64,000 bases of DNA, taken from the NCBI GenBank assembly GCA_038496445.1, contig JALMLS010000637.1, forward strand, positions 62,001 to 126,000. The letters run 5' to 3'. The position numbers and the translations under genes are program-made. Positions 22,086 through 34,094 of the stretch are shown one piece after another. Positions within the stretch are counted from its first letter, which is position 1. Each line of letters starts with the position of its first letter. The notes beneath the pieces were generated by a model, which searched no databases, had not been told where the DNA came from, and saw only the letters and a list, made by a program, of their open reading frames with translations. Source of the stretch: Trichosphaerium sp. ATCC 40318 (Eukaryota > Discosea > Flabellinia > Trichosidae).

Positions 22086-23012
22086 TTATTCACATACAAT
22101 ACCAGATGAGAAAAGAAACATGTTTCCAATAAGTGCAGCCCCATCCCCACCAAGAAAACCACACAAACCGTATGAAAGAAAGGCATTTAAACCAATAATT
22201 TTACCTCTGTGTGATGAGGACAATGATGATTCAGAATCACTGATAACAACAATAAAAGGGTATTCATTACCATCTACTTTAACACGTGCGATCTGCTTTG
22301 CTTTATCATTTACTGAACCAAGAGCAATGAAGTCAATAAAACCAAACCTGTTGACACCTTGCAGAATAAAGTGATTTGGGTCATCCTTAACAAAATCATA
22401 GTCAATACAACGCAATTGTGTTCCATTAGGTATGATAGGCATATAGCTTCTTGTCCATTCTCCCCTTGGTGTTTCTACAAATGAACAACCTGTAGACATA
22501 GCTGATATCACACCTGATCCATTGCCAACACTTCTACGAAGAAAGTCTCCAAGACGCTTTCCTTCGTCTTCAGCAAACCCACATTTAGAGTCAACCAAAA
22601 TAGCATCATATTTCTTATCTAATATTTCCTCGCCAACATCAGTAATATTAAGATACTCGCAATTAATACCAAGCTGATCATCATTTCACCTCTACCCGAT
22701 AGCGATTGTTAACGTACAAGTACTTTCCAACCTGTTTTCAAGTTAAAACGATGGAACATGAGCCTGAAACAAGCTACGTACACCCAAGCGCTTACAAAGC
22801 GTGTAATATGGTCGTTTAAGACCTAGATCTCGTACGCTAGACTCTGAAAACGTAACTGGGTAACGAGACGCCAGTAATTTTCTCCACAGGGTACGAGAGT
22901 GCGCTGCAAGGCGATTAAAGAACCACGACACTCTTTGTAATGCAGCCAATTGAGAAGAGTCAGCATTATCAATAATATGTTGCCATATCTCTGGTGGTAT
23001 GTTGTTTGTCAT
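22086..23012 (-). CDS. F-box protein fused to a ThuA-like (glutamine-amidotransferase-like) domain
   Basis: The ATG at 23012 opens an F-box (I-P-P-E-I-W-Q-H-I-I) followed by the usual helical part (R-V-S-W-F-F-N-R-L-A). A splice after about 22784 leads through a small exon (22731-22718) and the acceptor at 22673 into a second domain. This domain has Y-D-A-I-L-V-D-S-K, G-D-F-L-R-R-S-V-G-N-G-S-G-V-I and an end with R-G-K-I-I-G-L-N and D-G-A-A-L-I-G-N. That order (buried strand, glycine turn, R-G-x-V-V-x-L-N, D-G-A-x-L) matches ThuA-like folds. The stop is TAA at 22086-22088. The joining exon is my inference: the F-box part could instead end at a TGA near 22681 and be a separate short gene. The target and substrate are unknown. 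Confidence 0.6.
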
Positions 23013-24216
23013 TAACTAACAGCAATAAAACAGCTTTGTACCAAGTTGACTTTCAGTGAAAGAGTTGATAGTTGTAAAAGGAGTTCATGCTTTTTTTTTT
23101 AGAGTTACTTTACTTTTATTTGTCTGCGTTGCTTAAGACGGCCCATTCTGAGACGGACATACATAGGTGCCTGGCAAGGGCTTACATTGGAGTTGCACCG
23201 AACGAGTTCAACGTGAGGGAGACTTTAAGGACGCCGCCTAGACGGACCCAAAGACTCAAAACACAACCTTGAAATAAATTCAGATCCTACCAAGTTCGTA
23301 TATGAGTTTTAGTGAGATAAGATTGAAGAAGTGCTGTGACACTCTTGTTTGTATTTTGTAATGAAACCACGTCTGAGAAGTACGAGAAAACGCACTTGAT
23401 CAAACTTGTTTAGCCTAGTTAATAATAAAGGGTGCTGGGGGCAGCTTGAGTTTGTTTGTAGTGATAATTGCCAGAGCTGATGAGGGCGATGTAAAAAGCG
23501 CCCTTGTAACTGACACGTGTGCCGTGTTGTAAGCGCACTTGAGAGTGCGCAATATAGCACAGTGAGCCAGGTCCCACATCAGGGGCATAGGTGGGTTGAC
23601 GGACCTTCTTTTACTTTATTTGATATTTGAGTGATTATGTTACAGTGTATTTGCCCGAGAAAAGAAAGGGATTTCTCTGAGAGGTCTCGCAACTAACACC
23701 AACAAAACCGAGTCATTATAACAACGTCGTTTCTCGAAGCGTATCTTGATTTGGCCATTCGAATGCCATTGTTTGGCCTCTCCACTCTTCTAATCGTCCT
23801 CAAAATTACATTGTGCCTTGACTTATTCTCCTTCACACCAACTCACTTTATTCCAAGTTCATACTCAATCAATACAATTCAAAAAACATACTTACATCCA
23901 AATATTGCTGAGGCTGAAATAGTTATCACCTTTAAATTCCCTCAATGAGGCCTCTAGGTCATGAATAATTGTTTTATTTAGATACATAAATTCAAAATCT
24001 CATCAAAATCATAACCACTGTTACATTACTTTGACGGCTTTTTCTGTCAACTGAACACTTCATAAACTACTTTTAAAAATGCAACAAATACCTTGAGCTG
24101 TGAAACCTTTTAAATAGATGATGAAATTCGCAAATTTTTTGTTCATAAGTTTTGTATTTACAAGTGAAATATTTTCACTAACACAGAATAGTACAATAAT
24201 ATAGCTTCACATGGCA
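23013..24216. other. Intergenic stretch, possible short secreted peptide at 23763-23946
   Basis: A plus-strand ATG at 23763 opens 61 codons with a good signal-peptide-like start (M-P-L-F-G-L-S-T-L-L-I-V-L) but nothing recognisable after it. It could be a first exon or a relic. The stretch 23140-23580 is richer in G+C than its surroundings and has no clear frame, so a non-coding transcript is possible but unsupported. Confidence 0.35.
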
Positions 24217-26713
24217 CTAGTGAGTCAGTGACCCTTCGTCACCATTAATATTAGAATGTGAAGAATGTGTAGTAAGTTCTCCTTGTGAAAGAGATGATGA
24301 AAGCTCTAAACAAGGCATAGATCTTGATGCTGGAATACCAGAAGACATACTCTCGTTATCCAAGTCACCTGGAATAGCTGAAGCCCATTTAACAGCTGTC
24401 CTTTCTTGTTCCTCTTTTTGCCTTTGTTCATCATCGGATTCAATCAAAGCGTCTGATTCTGGAAGTTCCGGGTCTTCTTCTACTGAAGGGTTGCTTCTAA
24501 CTCCCAAAGATCCAAGTCCTGACGCTGACCTTGCAGCACCGCTTGATCCTCTACCTGTAGCCCGCGTAGTAAAATCAGTTTCGCGCCATCTTCTGTATCG
24601 GCACGTCATTAAATACCAATTATGTTGAACAAGCAGAAAGAAATCTGGCATAGCTAACACGAAAGAATAAGTTCTTGAGAAAACACGTGACGAACGTACC
24701 CATAGCTGTTATAAACGCTACAATACCAGTAGAAGCGTAAGCAATTACAAGAGCATACGAAGTGGTAATAGGAAACACTGAAGGAAACAAACCTAAGCAG
24801 GATTATTAGAAACATAACAAACGTCAAAATAATAGCTGTACCACATGCAGAAGGATCAACTTGTATACAGTCTATCCAGTTATTAACTTTTACGAGTAAC
24901 TCTGACTCTGATGTAGTATATGGACCAGCTAGACCAAATAGAATAGCAATAGGTACCCACATAACACCTACTAAGTAAACCCACATACCCATCTGTGCTT
25001 TGATGAACCTGTAAAGAAAATAAGGTTTATGACAAACGAATCTGTTACATACCACAGAGCTTTGTTTTTTTGCTTCCTTGTTGAAAGAGAGCTTACTCTC
25101 CTTAGTGCTTTGAATAAAGCATATGTTATGTATAGTACACATACAATATTAACCAGAATAACAAAGATTACTGCTATTAATGTTGGGTACATCTTGTTTG
25201 CATCTTCAGGTAGAAAAGATACAAAACAAAATGCTACACAAGAAGGTTGAGCCCTGATGTTGTTCGTTGCAATATTAAATATTACAAGTAGCATAGCGCA
25301 TGAACCAGGGAAGAAGTAAAAGAGATACCTATACAATACAAGTAAGTCATTTGAAGAAAAACAAATCAAAGGTATATAATAATAAAAAAATTCTTTCACT
25401 AACCTAGTCGTTTTGCCCCATCTCGCGTTCAAATTCCACAAAGAGAGCGCAGTAATAACACTCAAAGATGCCCAATAAAATAATGCTAGTAAGCCAAATC
25501 CAAGTACAGCAACACCTAGTCACATAAAAGTAAGCATTGAAGCATTGAAGAATAACAGAAATAAAAGCAACTTAAATGTTTTTACATAAAGCAAACGGCC
25601 TAGAGCACGTACCTTGGAAAAAGCAGACGCTAAGGTATTTATGCATATAAGTATACTCATTCTCGCAAAGCAAGTCTTCACGTGAAATTAGAAAGGAGAG
25701 TAAATGAGGGATAGGAATCATTGTTGCAAACCTTCAAAAAAAAGTTAACTTCAGGAATTATTCAAACATTCAATAGAAGTACAAAGGACGTACCCAATAG
25801 CTATGACATGAAGGTTAAGTGGGAATTGTCTTCTCTTTGGATTTGCAAGAAATGTCAGTACAGAGAATGTCCCCAAAAGAATGGATAGAATACTAAGAAA
25901 CAACTCAGCCTATCGGAATAAAAACAAAATTTAGTACAACTCTTCACCAATTATAGTCTCTTCTTACCCAATAATGCTCTTTACACTCTCCTCTGCTCGG
26001 TAGAGGGCACTGTAATGCGCATGGAGGTTCATCAGCATCAGCACCGAAGTTAAACGCAAACGGGTATTGGCAATCTTCAGGAACAATGTCGCCAACAGGT
26101 TGTGTATTACAGTCCGATTCTGGATACGCTGGAGAAGTTACGCCTAACGAAGCATTATTACTTATTTGATAAAACAGAAATCGGGATTCAATTTGGTGAA
26201 GAGAGAGCTTCTACGGCTATTTTGAGGCGTACCGAGAATCGTTTCTGTCTCGTTACAGTTTAGCGTTTTTTCTGGTGCATGTGCGAATAGATCGCCACAC
26301 AGCGATACGACGCGTTGGCATTGGGCGTAGCAAGCTGTTTTAATACCACCCGTACAAGGACGGAAAACGCGCTTACATACAAGCTCTTTGAGTTCTAAGC
26401 CACATCTTGTACAATTTAGTGCGTTTAAAGTTTCCAAATACGAAAAATGTTTGCGACTGATGGCGACAATCATTGCCAGTGATGCGCTGACGTACTGTTT
26501 ATTTAAGAATAACGCTTTAGAAATATCGGCTGCAAATACCGAATAGTTTTGAAGCAAAATAGCCGCTTCAGCATAAGGCACGAAGTAGCTCAACGTTGTT
26601 TGGTTTGCATCCGTGTACTGGCAAGTGATGGTGAAATTGCTTTGATTAACACAACCAGCGATTTGCGCGTTACCAATAGCCACGAAAGTGGCAAATATAA
26701 CGTACAGCCACAT
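24217..26713 (-). CDS. Frizzled/smoothened-like seven-helix receptor
   Basis: Nine exons give about 658 residues. A signal peptide (M-W-L-Y-V-I-F-A-T-F-V) is followed by a Cys-rich extracellular domain with a frizzled-CRD-like pattern (C-x-x-C-G-L-E-L-K-E-L-V-C, R-P-C, C-Y-A-Q-C, V-S-L-C) and a linker rich in Cys and Pro. Seven hydrophobic segments lie between about 25909 and 24700. The first extends into N-P-K-R-R-Q-F-P-L-N, and the fourth precedes W-N-L-N-A-R-W-G, as in the frizzled family. The cytoplasmic tail is long, Ser-rich and acidic. Family members signal from the plasma membrane through G proteins or Dishevelled-type partners; fsl genes of Dictyostelium are the known parallel outside animals. 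No K-T-x-x-x-W motif was noticed after helix 7. The ligand is unknown. Confidence 0.85.
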
Positions 26714-26882
26714 CTGCTTTGTAGAATACTAATTAGGACTTGAAACTTCTTTTCTCCAGTTATGTCACCAAAAGTAAACGGTTTAGGAAAGTAGCATTAA
26801 CTGGAAGTATTTTTGCTTTTTCAAGCGCTTGTACAGACACTAATTACCGTTTTTGTTTGCACTGGTCCTATTGTTGTTAAGT

Positions 26883-27101
26883 CTACCAATCTACATCAAA
26901 AACAGTCCATGTAGCCTTCACTGACCAATTACAGCGAATTAAATCATTTTTAGCGCTATTCATTTTGTTGGGCAAGAAATAGCTCGCAGCTTTTTTAATA
27001 TGCTCAAAATATAGTCCAAACGCGTATAACACACGTTTCTTCATATCTACCACTTGCTTTACTCGTACAAGCATTTCCAAAATCAATGTTAATTCTAGCA
27101 T
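26883..27101 (-). CDS. Possible small protein (72 aa)
   Basis: An ATG-started frame of 72 codons has helical, charged composition and an aromatic end (W-T-V-F-D-V-D-W). A protein-like stretch just upstream (E-A-Q-L-V-V-L-F-N-G-D-E-Y) is in another frame, so this may be the last exon of a slightly longer gene. It is not recognised. Confidence 0.35.
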   Translation of the reverse strand: MLELTLILEMLVRVKQVVDMKKRVLYAFGLYFEHIKKAASYFLPNKMNSAKNDLIRCNWSVKATWTVFDVDW

Positions 27102-27290
27102 TGTGTGAAGCGTTACACGCTACGAGTAGCTTCTAGTACGTATTCATCGCCATTAAATAAAACAACAAGTTGTGCTTCGATGAACTCCAAGAAAGGAAGT
27201 CATCAAATATGCACCAAAACAAAACACGTGCAAAAGGGTATTGTTCAAAATATTTGTTAATTTTTTTTAACTTCAATGTACTATCTTTTC

Positions 27291-29135
27291 TTATTCTCCT
27301 TCAGCAGTTAAATACTCAGCACCGTCAAAGTACTTTTTATAGTATTGATCAAATCCAGTAATATTAAATCTATCATGTTTATGGTTTGTGCTGAAAATGT
27401 CACCTATACGAGAGTCATAAAGCGCCCGAGAGTAATAATAAAACAATACAAAAAAAAAGAAATCAAATAGAGTCTTACCTTCCACCACATAATCTGTCCA
27501 ATGTCCAAGAACTACTCCATCGCCCTTTGTTAGGTATTAATTATTTGGTTCGCGGGAAGTAAAACAGTGTACCTGAAAGTCTGTGGAAACTTGAGGAAAT
27601 TCTCTACTTTCGTCAGCAGTCTGCCCTAAAACGCCTATTTTTTTGTATTGAGCGCATCGACCTTCAAGTTAGTTTCGCGTACCATGTGGGATTGGTAAGT
27701 TAGCAACTTTTAGGTATTTAGCTTTAAAGTTAACCTTATAGTGACGTTAATAGAATATATGAAAAGGTGACTGTACGTGACATGTGCTGTGAGAGCTTCT
27801 ACTAAATTTTACTCTAAATCTGTATTGCATTGATTCTATAATTGTGCTTCCAGATGATAGTCTCTGTACATTTCCATGTTGTAACCATGTCTTACCAGTA
27901 GATGTGAACTCTTTCCCATTAATCAAAGAAGTTGTTGTGCCATCACGTCTATTACAACCGAAAAATATTTTATCGTTTCCTACTATATTTCAGAAGAGAG
28001 AACAACACATTTGGTCTTATTAAGACTGACCTATCCTGAAACCAAGTTGTCCCATGTATGTCTTATTCTTCATTCTTCTTAAATCAGCGTCAACAAAGAA
28101 AGCATTGAGTTGGAAGTTATTATCAGTAACAAGATTGAAAATCGATCCAGACTCTCCATGGAAGTCATCTTTTAAAAAAATCAGCATCAAAAACTGCTTC
28201 ACATCTAAATTCAAAAAGTGTGATAACTGGTAAAAATAATGTAACGAGTAACTTTACATCAATGAGTTGTTATATCTCTTACTTCTCGAGAAGAAAAAAA
28301 TAGGAAAACCAAAACAATTTTGAACGTACATTTCTGACCTAAAAACCCGACAAAGTGAGGATCACCTTGCACTTGCGATAGTACTATAATACATCAGAAA
28401 ACTGCATAGTATAACTTCCTTAGGTTGTACCTTGCAAACTATAAGAGAAAGACGCTGTACCATCTAACTCTACAGAAGAAAACGCCCAAATGTAACTCTC
28501 AGAACCAGATCCCTACTGAATATTAACACAAAAAAGATTACGCCAAAGTAGCGCTTCGTACAATTGATAGTGTTCTTATGTCCGTAGGATTGTTTGGAAA
28601 AAATAGTATAAATCCTGTAGGTAATCCAGTATCACTACTAACACCGAAACAAGTCGTTGATGTGATAAGCATTGGGTTTAGATTAATTCCTCCAAAAGAG
28701 GAGCAATCACTCACTAAATTAGAAGCTATATCAAGATTGACCATAGTGGTTGAATCAAGTGCTGCATCAAAAGTTATATTGAAAGGATGAAAAGCAGATC
28801 CAGCAGGGTCATTACAAAGCGTCAATTGGATTGTTCCCTAAAACGGCCATTAAAGAAAAGAAAGCGAGAAAAACCCTCACGACATTGTCACTTTCCATCG
28901 CCTCGTTTAACGTACAAAACAATCTAAAGTATAAACGCCTGGTGTTGAATCTCTCATATCAGGTGGAAATAAAGGTCCGAAGGTGCTTACATCCCATGAT
29001 ATTGCGTAACTAACGAAATTGTGGGTTGTGTTTTGTAACTTATGACGATTCGCTTGAAACTTACCTCAATTGGCTCTGAGCACGTGTTAATACCGTAAAA
29101 ATTAAAATAAGCGAAACAATACAACGCATTATCAT
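27291..29135 (-). CDS. Secreted protein with a von Willebrand factor type D-like domain
   Basis: Eleven short exons give about 400 residues. A clear signal peptide (M-I-M-R-C-I-V-S-L-I-L-I-F-T-V-L) starts at 29135. A Cys-poor N-terminal domain (exons 2-4) is followed by the VWD hallmark V-Q-G-D-P-H-F-V-G-F-L-G-Q, then D-F-H-G-E, and near the end H-G-V-L-G-Q-T-A and G-D-G-V-V-L-G-H-W-T-D-Y-V. These are the canonical start and end motifs of VWD domains. Many donors are GTACGT or close variants. No membrane segment is seen after the signal peptide, so the product should be secreted or part of the cell coat. One exon (about 27634-27574) is a base off the expected phase in my reading and should be rechecked. 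Confidence 0.82.
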
Positions 29136-29430
29136 TTTTAATGTGGTGTTGACCGTCGCTAGTGATAAGGCGGTAGTCCCGCTAGAAATTAGTACAAACC
29201 GGTATTGCTGACGAAACTTTGACCCCAACTTAATGATAATTTTTCTTCAAATCTCGCGGAGCTAAGACATTGTAAGCACTAAGGTTTACAAGTACTTTCG
29301 GTCCATCTTACTCCAACGAGTGATAGATACAAGTCAACCTCGGTCATTCAATCACGAGAAAATCGCTAGTGACTTCTGAACCCGTTTGTAGTTGTGTTCA
29401 CCCACGCTACAACCGAATCAACGTTTTATA

Positions 29431-30390
29431 ATGTCCAACAAACGACAATCATTGACAGAAAACTCTTACAACGTTCAAACGCTACCAACGGAGATCTTGA
29501 CGCATATTTTATGTTATTTAAACCAAACCCAGCGCGTTGCAGCGTCTACAGTTTCTCATTGCTTTAACGACACCATTCGCTGTTGTGTTGGCTTCGAACA
29601 TATAACGCTACGTACCTCAGAACATTATCGCCGTTTAAGAGCAAGTCCATTGCTTAAAAACACCAACATACGAATTGCTTCTTCACGTGACAGTTTATCA
29701 AAGAGTGACTTGGCTTGCCTTCATGGAGTTCGCAATTTAGAGTTTAAAAATTTCCCTGTGAAAGACGAAACTATACTTTCAATACTCCAAGGAGGAAACA
29801 ACATTCACAACATCTCAATGCCTAAAGCACATATTACAGACGTTTCCTTAGCAGCACTAAGTAATGTGCATACGATTGATCTTTTTGGTTGCAAAAGCAT
29901 TACAGGTGAAGGAATCAAGAAGCTAAAAGATGTGCATAGCATTAAAATAAGCAATGCAAAGGATGAATGGCTTGAACACCTTAAAGATGTTCACACAGTT
30001 AGTATTTTTCGTACTTCTAGTCCTTTCTCTAGTACTACAATTACAATAACAGATGTTGGAATCAAGTCATTGATAAATGTTAAAGATTTACGATTACATG
30101 ATATACAAACTATAACTGAAGAATCTTTTAAGTATTTATCTAACCTTGAAAGCCTTCTTATTTGGCACTGTTCCACTATTAATGATCAATGTCTTTCTCA
30201 CTTGGTCAGGCTTAAAAACATAAATATTTGGCTGTGTTCTGGTATTACAAATGCTTGTTTGCCTAAAATGACATCTCTCAACAAAATTGTAATAATCGAG
30301 AAGAGTAAAATTACAAAAGAGGCTGCTTGTTCGTTGGGAATAGACATAGAGTATGTACCACGGGAATCACTGTTAAATACAGCTTTTTAA
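29431..30390 (+). CDS. F-box / leucine-rich-repeat protein, intact and intronless
   Basis: A single exon encodes 319 residues. The N-terminal F-box reads L-P-T-E-I-L-T-H-I-L-C-Y-L, then comes the conserved block S-P-L-L-K-N-T shared with the broken gene at 4956-6858. About eight irregular LRRs of AMN1/FBXL type follow (I-T-D-x-x-L-A-A-L-S-N-V-H-T-I-D-L). FBXL proteins recruit substrates to SCF ubiquitin ligases in the cytosol or nucleus; the substrate is unknown. The repeats here are more diverged from one another than those at 5840-6858, which suggests an older array. The absence of introns, in contrast to its neighbours, fits a retroposed or lineage-expanded family. Confidence 0.85.
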   Translation: MSNKRQSLTENSYNVQTLPTEILTHILCYLNQTQRVAASTVSHCFNDTIRCCVGFEHITLRTSEHYRRLRASPLLKNTNIRIASSRDSLSKSDLACLHGVRNLEFKNFPVKDETILSILQGGNNIHNISMPKAHITDVSLAALSNVHTIDLFGCKSITGEGIKKLKDVHSIKISNAKDEWLEHLKDVHTVSIFRTSSPFSSTTITITDVGIKSLINVKDLRLHDIQTITEESFKYLSNLESLLIWHCSTINDQCLSHLVRLKNINIWLCSGITNACLPKMTSLNKIVIIEKSKITKEAACSLGIDIEYVPRESLLNTAF

Positions 30391-31180
30391 ATTTCATATT
30401 TGGAAGAATGACACTCTTTCTTGTCAAGCAAAGTACCAAAAAACTTTGATAATATAGTAGTTTCCACAACAGCTGCTTGTGTCAGGGCTTTTCATGAGTC
30501 AAAACTTGAGAGCTGCAAGGAAACATATCATATTTGCTTATTTATTTTGATAATAAATAAATTATTTATGAAGGCTACCTTTGGTTGAATTAAGTTAAAA
30601 CAAGCGTTATATATTGAGATTACTACTCTTACGAGCTATTCTTCATTGCGCTTTTAACACCTTAAAAGGACAAATTGTAGGTTGGTAGTTTTAGTTTAAA
30701 AATTAGTATACTAAAGCAGTGCTAGTCTGAAAAAGAAGTCTACTTTTAACGCACACAGTGAATAAAAAAATCTCGAACTGGAACCACTGTTCGGAAAATG
30801 TGTCATTTGTAGTATTTTTCGACATTTTTATTGAAAATGTACTGATTCTAAAACAATAGGATTTGAACCTGAGATTCCTTGTGGATGCCAAAAGGTAATC
30901 CGGAGTCAAATTCCTAAACAGCATTTTTTATTTTGCTTCCTATTCGGAATCTTTGTTGGAATCACCTACAGCTAGCGCCACCATTGGTGCTCTTGACGTT
31001 TAAATGCGAACAAGGTTCAAATAATGCAGCAAAGGCAGGTTTTCACTCTTTTCGTAAACTAAACGCCTCAAAGCGCGGTTTTCGTGTGTTTATCCAAATT
31101 CAACTACCTGTAAACTAAAATACTACGGATTAGGTATTTTAAGTTTTACGAATAAGCAATATTAAAAAAACGGATCTAGC
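30391..31180. other. Intergenic stretch with a tRNA-like B-box but no tRNA
   Basis: No gene seen. On the minus strand near 30850-30872 the sequence AGGTTCAAATCCT resembles a tRNA B-box, but no acceptor, anticodon or D stem forms around it. The rest is AT-rich. Confidence 0.45.
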
Positions 31181-33120
31181 ATGCCCACACTTGTTTTTTT
31201 GTGCGTACTGGTACTATGTAGTTACATATTGGCTCAACCAAGTACAAAACCTGATCTAAAACGCATCTAATCACTTCACTAGGTGAAGGCGAAGGTGTGG
31301 TTATTGTAGGGTCGTACACTACGCCACCTAATGGTGCTTCTACAGACACAACGAGAACAACAACAGTTGACAGCTCTACCTCACCTAACGCTATCCTTGC
31401 TAATGGTGCCGCTACCGTTGACTACAATTTGGTCAGACTGAGAATGCAGTACTCCTTTATCGTTGGATCTCTTAATGACCGCTACTACCATTTCACTTTT
31501 GACAACTTTATTACAAACAGTACGTTGTTTTTTTTAGATCGCAAAACATTTGTAGTTTGCTTGCTTGCATTATTAGAACATAAACTTCGCATACTCCTCT
31601 TCAATCCTCACCTGTTGTTGATAGCATCTGTTCTGGGATTATCTAACTTTCCAACTGATGTAAATGCTGGTATAAGGCTTATCTTCCCATCAGCAAACAC
31701 GCTTGTGTACGTACTAAACAAAAAAAGCTCTCAAGTTTTTTTCAAGAAAACGTAGTGGATCTTTCCAAGGCTGACTTGTATTTTCGAAGGCTATTTATAC
31801 CCAAAACACAACTAGGTTTTGGGAGAGTGTACGCTGTCGAGGTAAACTACTTTCCACCTCCACCAACAACACTACCACCAACTACGGAAGCGCCCACTGT
31901 GCCTATTACCCCAACTACAGAAGCCCCTACAGTACCTATTACTACACTATCTCCAGATGCTCCGACATCACCCACAACAGCTCCACCCTTGGCTCCAACA
32001 GTAGCTTCCCTATTCCCAAATGTGCGTATTTATTTCGCTAGTCCCTTTTGATGCTCATCTGATTAACTAACTTTTAGATTTTGCCAAGCTTCTCATGCGT
32101 TGAAGTCAATGACAATGGCACTGTCACAGCATATCTAGGATGGACAACAGATGTACTATAATCTCTTTATTTTTATGCTCACTGATTGTCTATCAGGAAG
32201 CGTCTATCACCGTACCAATTGGAGAAGATAACATAGTAACACCATCGCCAACTACACAACAACCAACAATTTTTCGAGGTTCAGTACTTTTCTACCCCAG
32301 TCCTGATCTCTATGAGATGGTTTATCAAGGAGGTCCAGCATCTTGGACACTAGGCGTAAGTATATTTAACAATCACAATCCATCTAAACTCTTTCTAGGG
32401 TGGTATTGTCACATTCGACTCAAACACAGCAGTACAATGCCAAAACTTATGTACGTCGAAAGGCCACATGAATACCTGCCAATCAAAGTTATAATCCGTC
32501 TAATTAACCATCCAATAGCTATCAGAGTGGCCATTCCTATTGATGTGCCTTTCCCAGCACCAGACGAGGTTGTTCAACAAACAGCAAATGCATTTTTGAA
32601 TGAAATTGATACATCTCAAGCAGCAGTTAGTGTTACTCAGATACCGGCAACTGGAAGTACTAAACGTCAGACAACTACAATCGTTGTTGTCACTTTAACA
32701 ACATCTGCATCAGGTACACTTTTTTAGCCTTGTCACAGAATCATTGCACAAAACGTATAATTTGGCTTCCACTGTTTTTTGGACTTCTTTATAACAAACT
32801 AATATGATAAAATAGGTTCAACACCTGTGTCACCTATATCTGATGTTGTACGAGAGTACTTAAATGATGACAACGCTCGTGATCGAACTACAACAATCAT
32901 TTCAAACAATGGTGTATCATTATCAGTACGCACTCTTTCTCAACCCGTGAACCCTCACAGTAAGACAATACTAAGAAGAAAATAGGACACCATTAACGTG
33001 CTACCGCCTGACACGATACATCCAGTCACAACGCGGAAGAGTACAGTAAAGAGCGATGGTAATCAGTTCAGTGTGTACTTCGCAATTCAATTTTTATTGG
33101 CTGCCTTGTTTGTGTTTTAG
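31181..33120 (+). CDS. Secreted, probably GPI-anchored surface protein with Thr/Pro-rich linker
   Basis: The ATG at 31181 starts a strong signal peptide (M-P-T-L-V-F-L-C-V-L-V-L-C) cut by an intron after 31241. Further exons hold a domain with V-D-Y-N-L-V-R-L-R-M-Q-Y-S-F, a Thr/Pro-rich mucin-like linker (T-E-A-P-T-V-P-I-T repeats, about 31870-32010), and a beta-rich domain with C-V-E-V-N-D-N-G-T-V-T-A-Y-L-G. The last exon ends in a hydrophobic tail (Y-F-A-I-Q-F-L-L-A-A-L-F-V-F) directly before TAG at 33118-33120, as GPI-anchored proteins do. The splices between 31520 and 31760 are uncertain. Two segments (31570-31700 and 32520-32700) may be copies of one SEA-like unit. The function is unknown; an adhesion or coat protein is likely. 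Confidence 0.65.
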
Positions 33121-33497
33121 TGTCAATAAAGACATCCTTGTACACTACTATTAACATCGCCTCCAATCCTATATTCTAAGTTGAGTCACGTTATATAGCC
33201 CCTTTAAAAATGGTATCAACAGAGCAATAGTATACTTATGCTATTGCTAGCATATTTAGGGCAATCATTTGCAATCCATCGGAATACGTCACCATTTAAC
33301 GGCTACTTGTTGCTTTAAAAACGATTTGCGACATCACGGAGAAACATGGGAAGGCCTTGATAACGAATCGGCGTAAAGTAAGAATCAGATAACGGAGAAA
33401 TGAGTGGTTACAAGCTACAAGTTTACTATTTACACTTTGTACAATGTGTAGTGAGTTACGGGGGCGTTTGTTGAAAAAAGACTATTAATCACTCAAA
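33121..33497. other. Short intergenic stretch
   Basis: It contains the end of the surface-protein transcript (AATAAA-like TCAATAAAG just after the stop) and no recognisable gene. Confidence 0.5.
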
Positions 33498-33698
33498 TCA
33501 AAAGCGACTTCGCAAACAACTCCAAATATCTTGCTGTAGGATCATTTCGGGGCGTCTGTGTGGCTTGCGGCGGGATTCTTCAGCAGGTTTCTCCATTTGC
33601 TCAATAGGCACATCCACATCGAAATAGGGGTTGTAGACAGTGTTGGGCATGTCTATGATACGATCAAAGGCTGGCACGCGTTGTTGAGTTTTGTTCAT
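33498..33698 (-). CDS. Possible small basic protein (66 aa)
   Basis: An ATG-started frame of 66 codons encodes an N-terminal M-N-K-T-Q-Q-R-V-P-A-F-D, an acidic middle and a basic end (R-R-K-P-H-R-R-P-E, then C-L-R-S-R-F). Codon use looks coding, but no family is recognised and there are no introns to support it. Confidence 0.38.
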   Translation of the reverse strand: MNKTQQRVPAFDRIIDMPNTVYNPYFDVDVPIEQMEKPAEESRRKPHRRPEMILQQDIWSCLRSRF

Positions 33699-34094
33699 GA
33701 TGATTATGCAGCTAGTAAACCAGGTCGCTTGTATTGTCTATATGTTGCACTCTCTGTGTGTCAGTTGAAAGTATGGGAAAACTAGAAGAAAATTGACTGC
33801 ACTGCTCTTAGAACTACTCACGTACGAAGTAAAAACACGCTCGCCAACTTACTCAACAATGAAGTGCCTTATATAGCTTGTCGTCCTTTTACAGCCGAAA
33901 TTTCATTGTTTTCGTATTTTCAACCTTACGCCGTTCCTAAAGCGTTAAAACCATATTAACTCGATAAAAATACTACACGGCATAGTTATATACCATTTAA
34001 CTCGCTCAGTACTAATATCGCGACAAACCGCCGCGAAAATACTAAAACCACAAAAAAAATAACCACTACATGGTTTATTATACACTATACAAAT
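33699..34094. other. Short intergenic stretch
   Basis: Nothing recognisable. It lies between the small minus-strand gene and the 3' end of the kinase gene. Confidence 0.45.

Noticed and set aside
23087-23580. G+C-richer block as an RNA gene or coding exon
   Set aside because: No conserved RNA element or consistent frame can be seen, so it is not called.
30840-30915. tRNA-like segment on the minus strand (B-box AGGTTCAAATCCT)
   Set aside because: No acceptor stem, no proper T stem and no seven-base anticodon loop can be formed.
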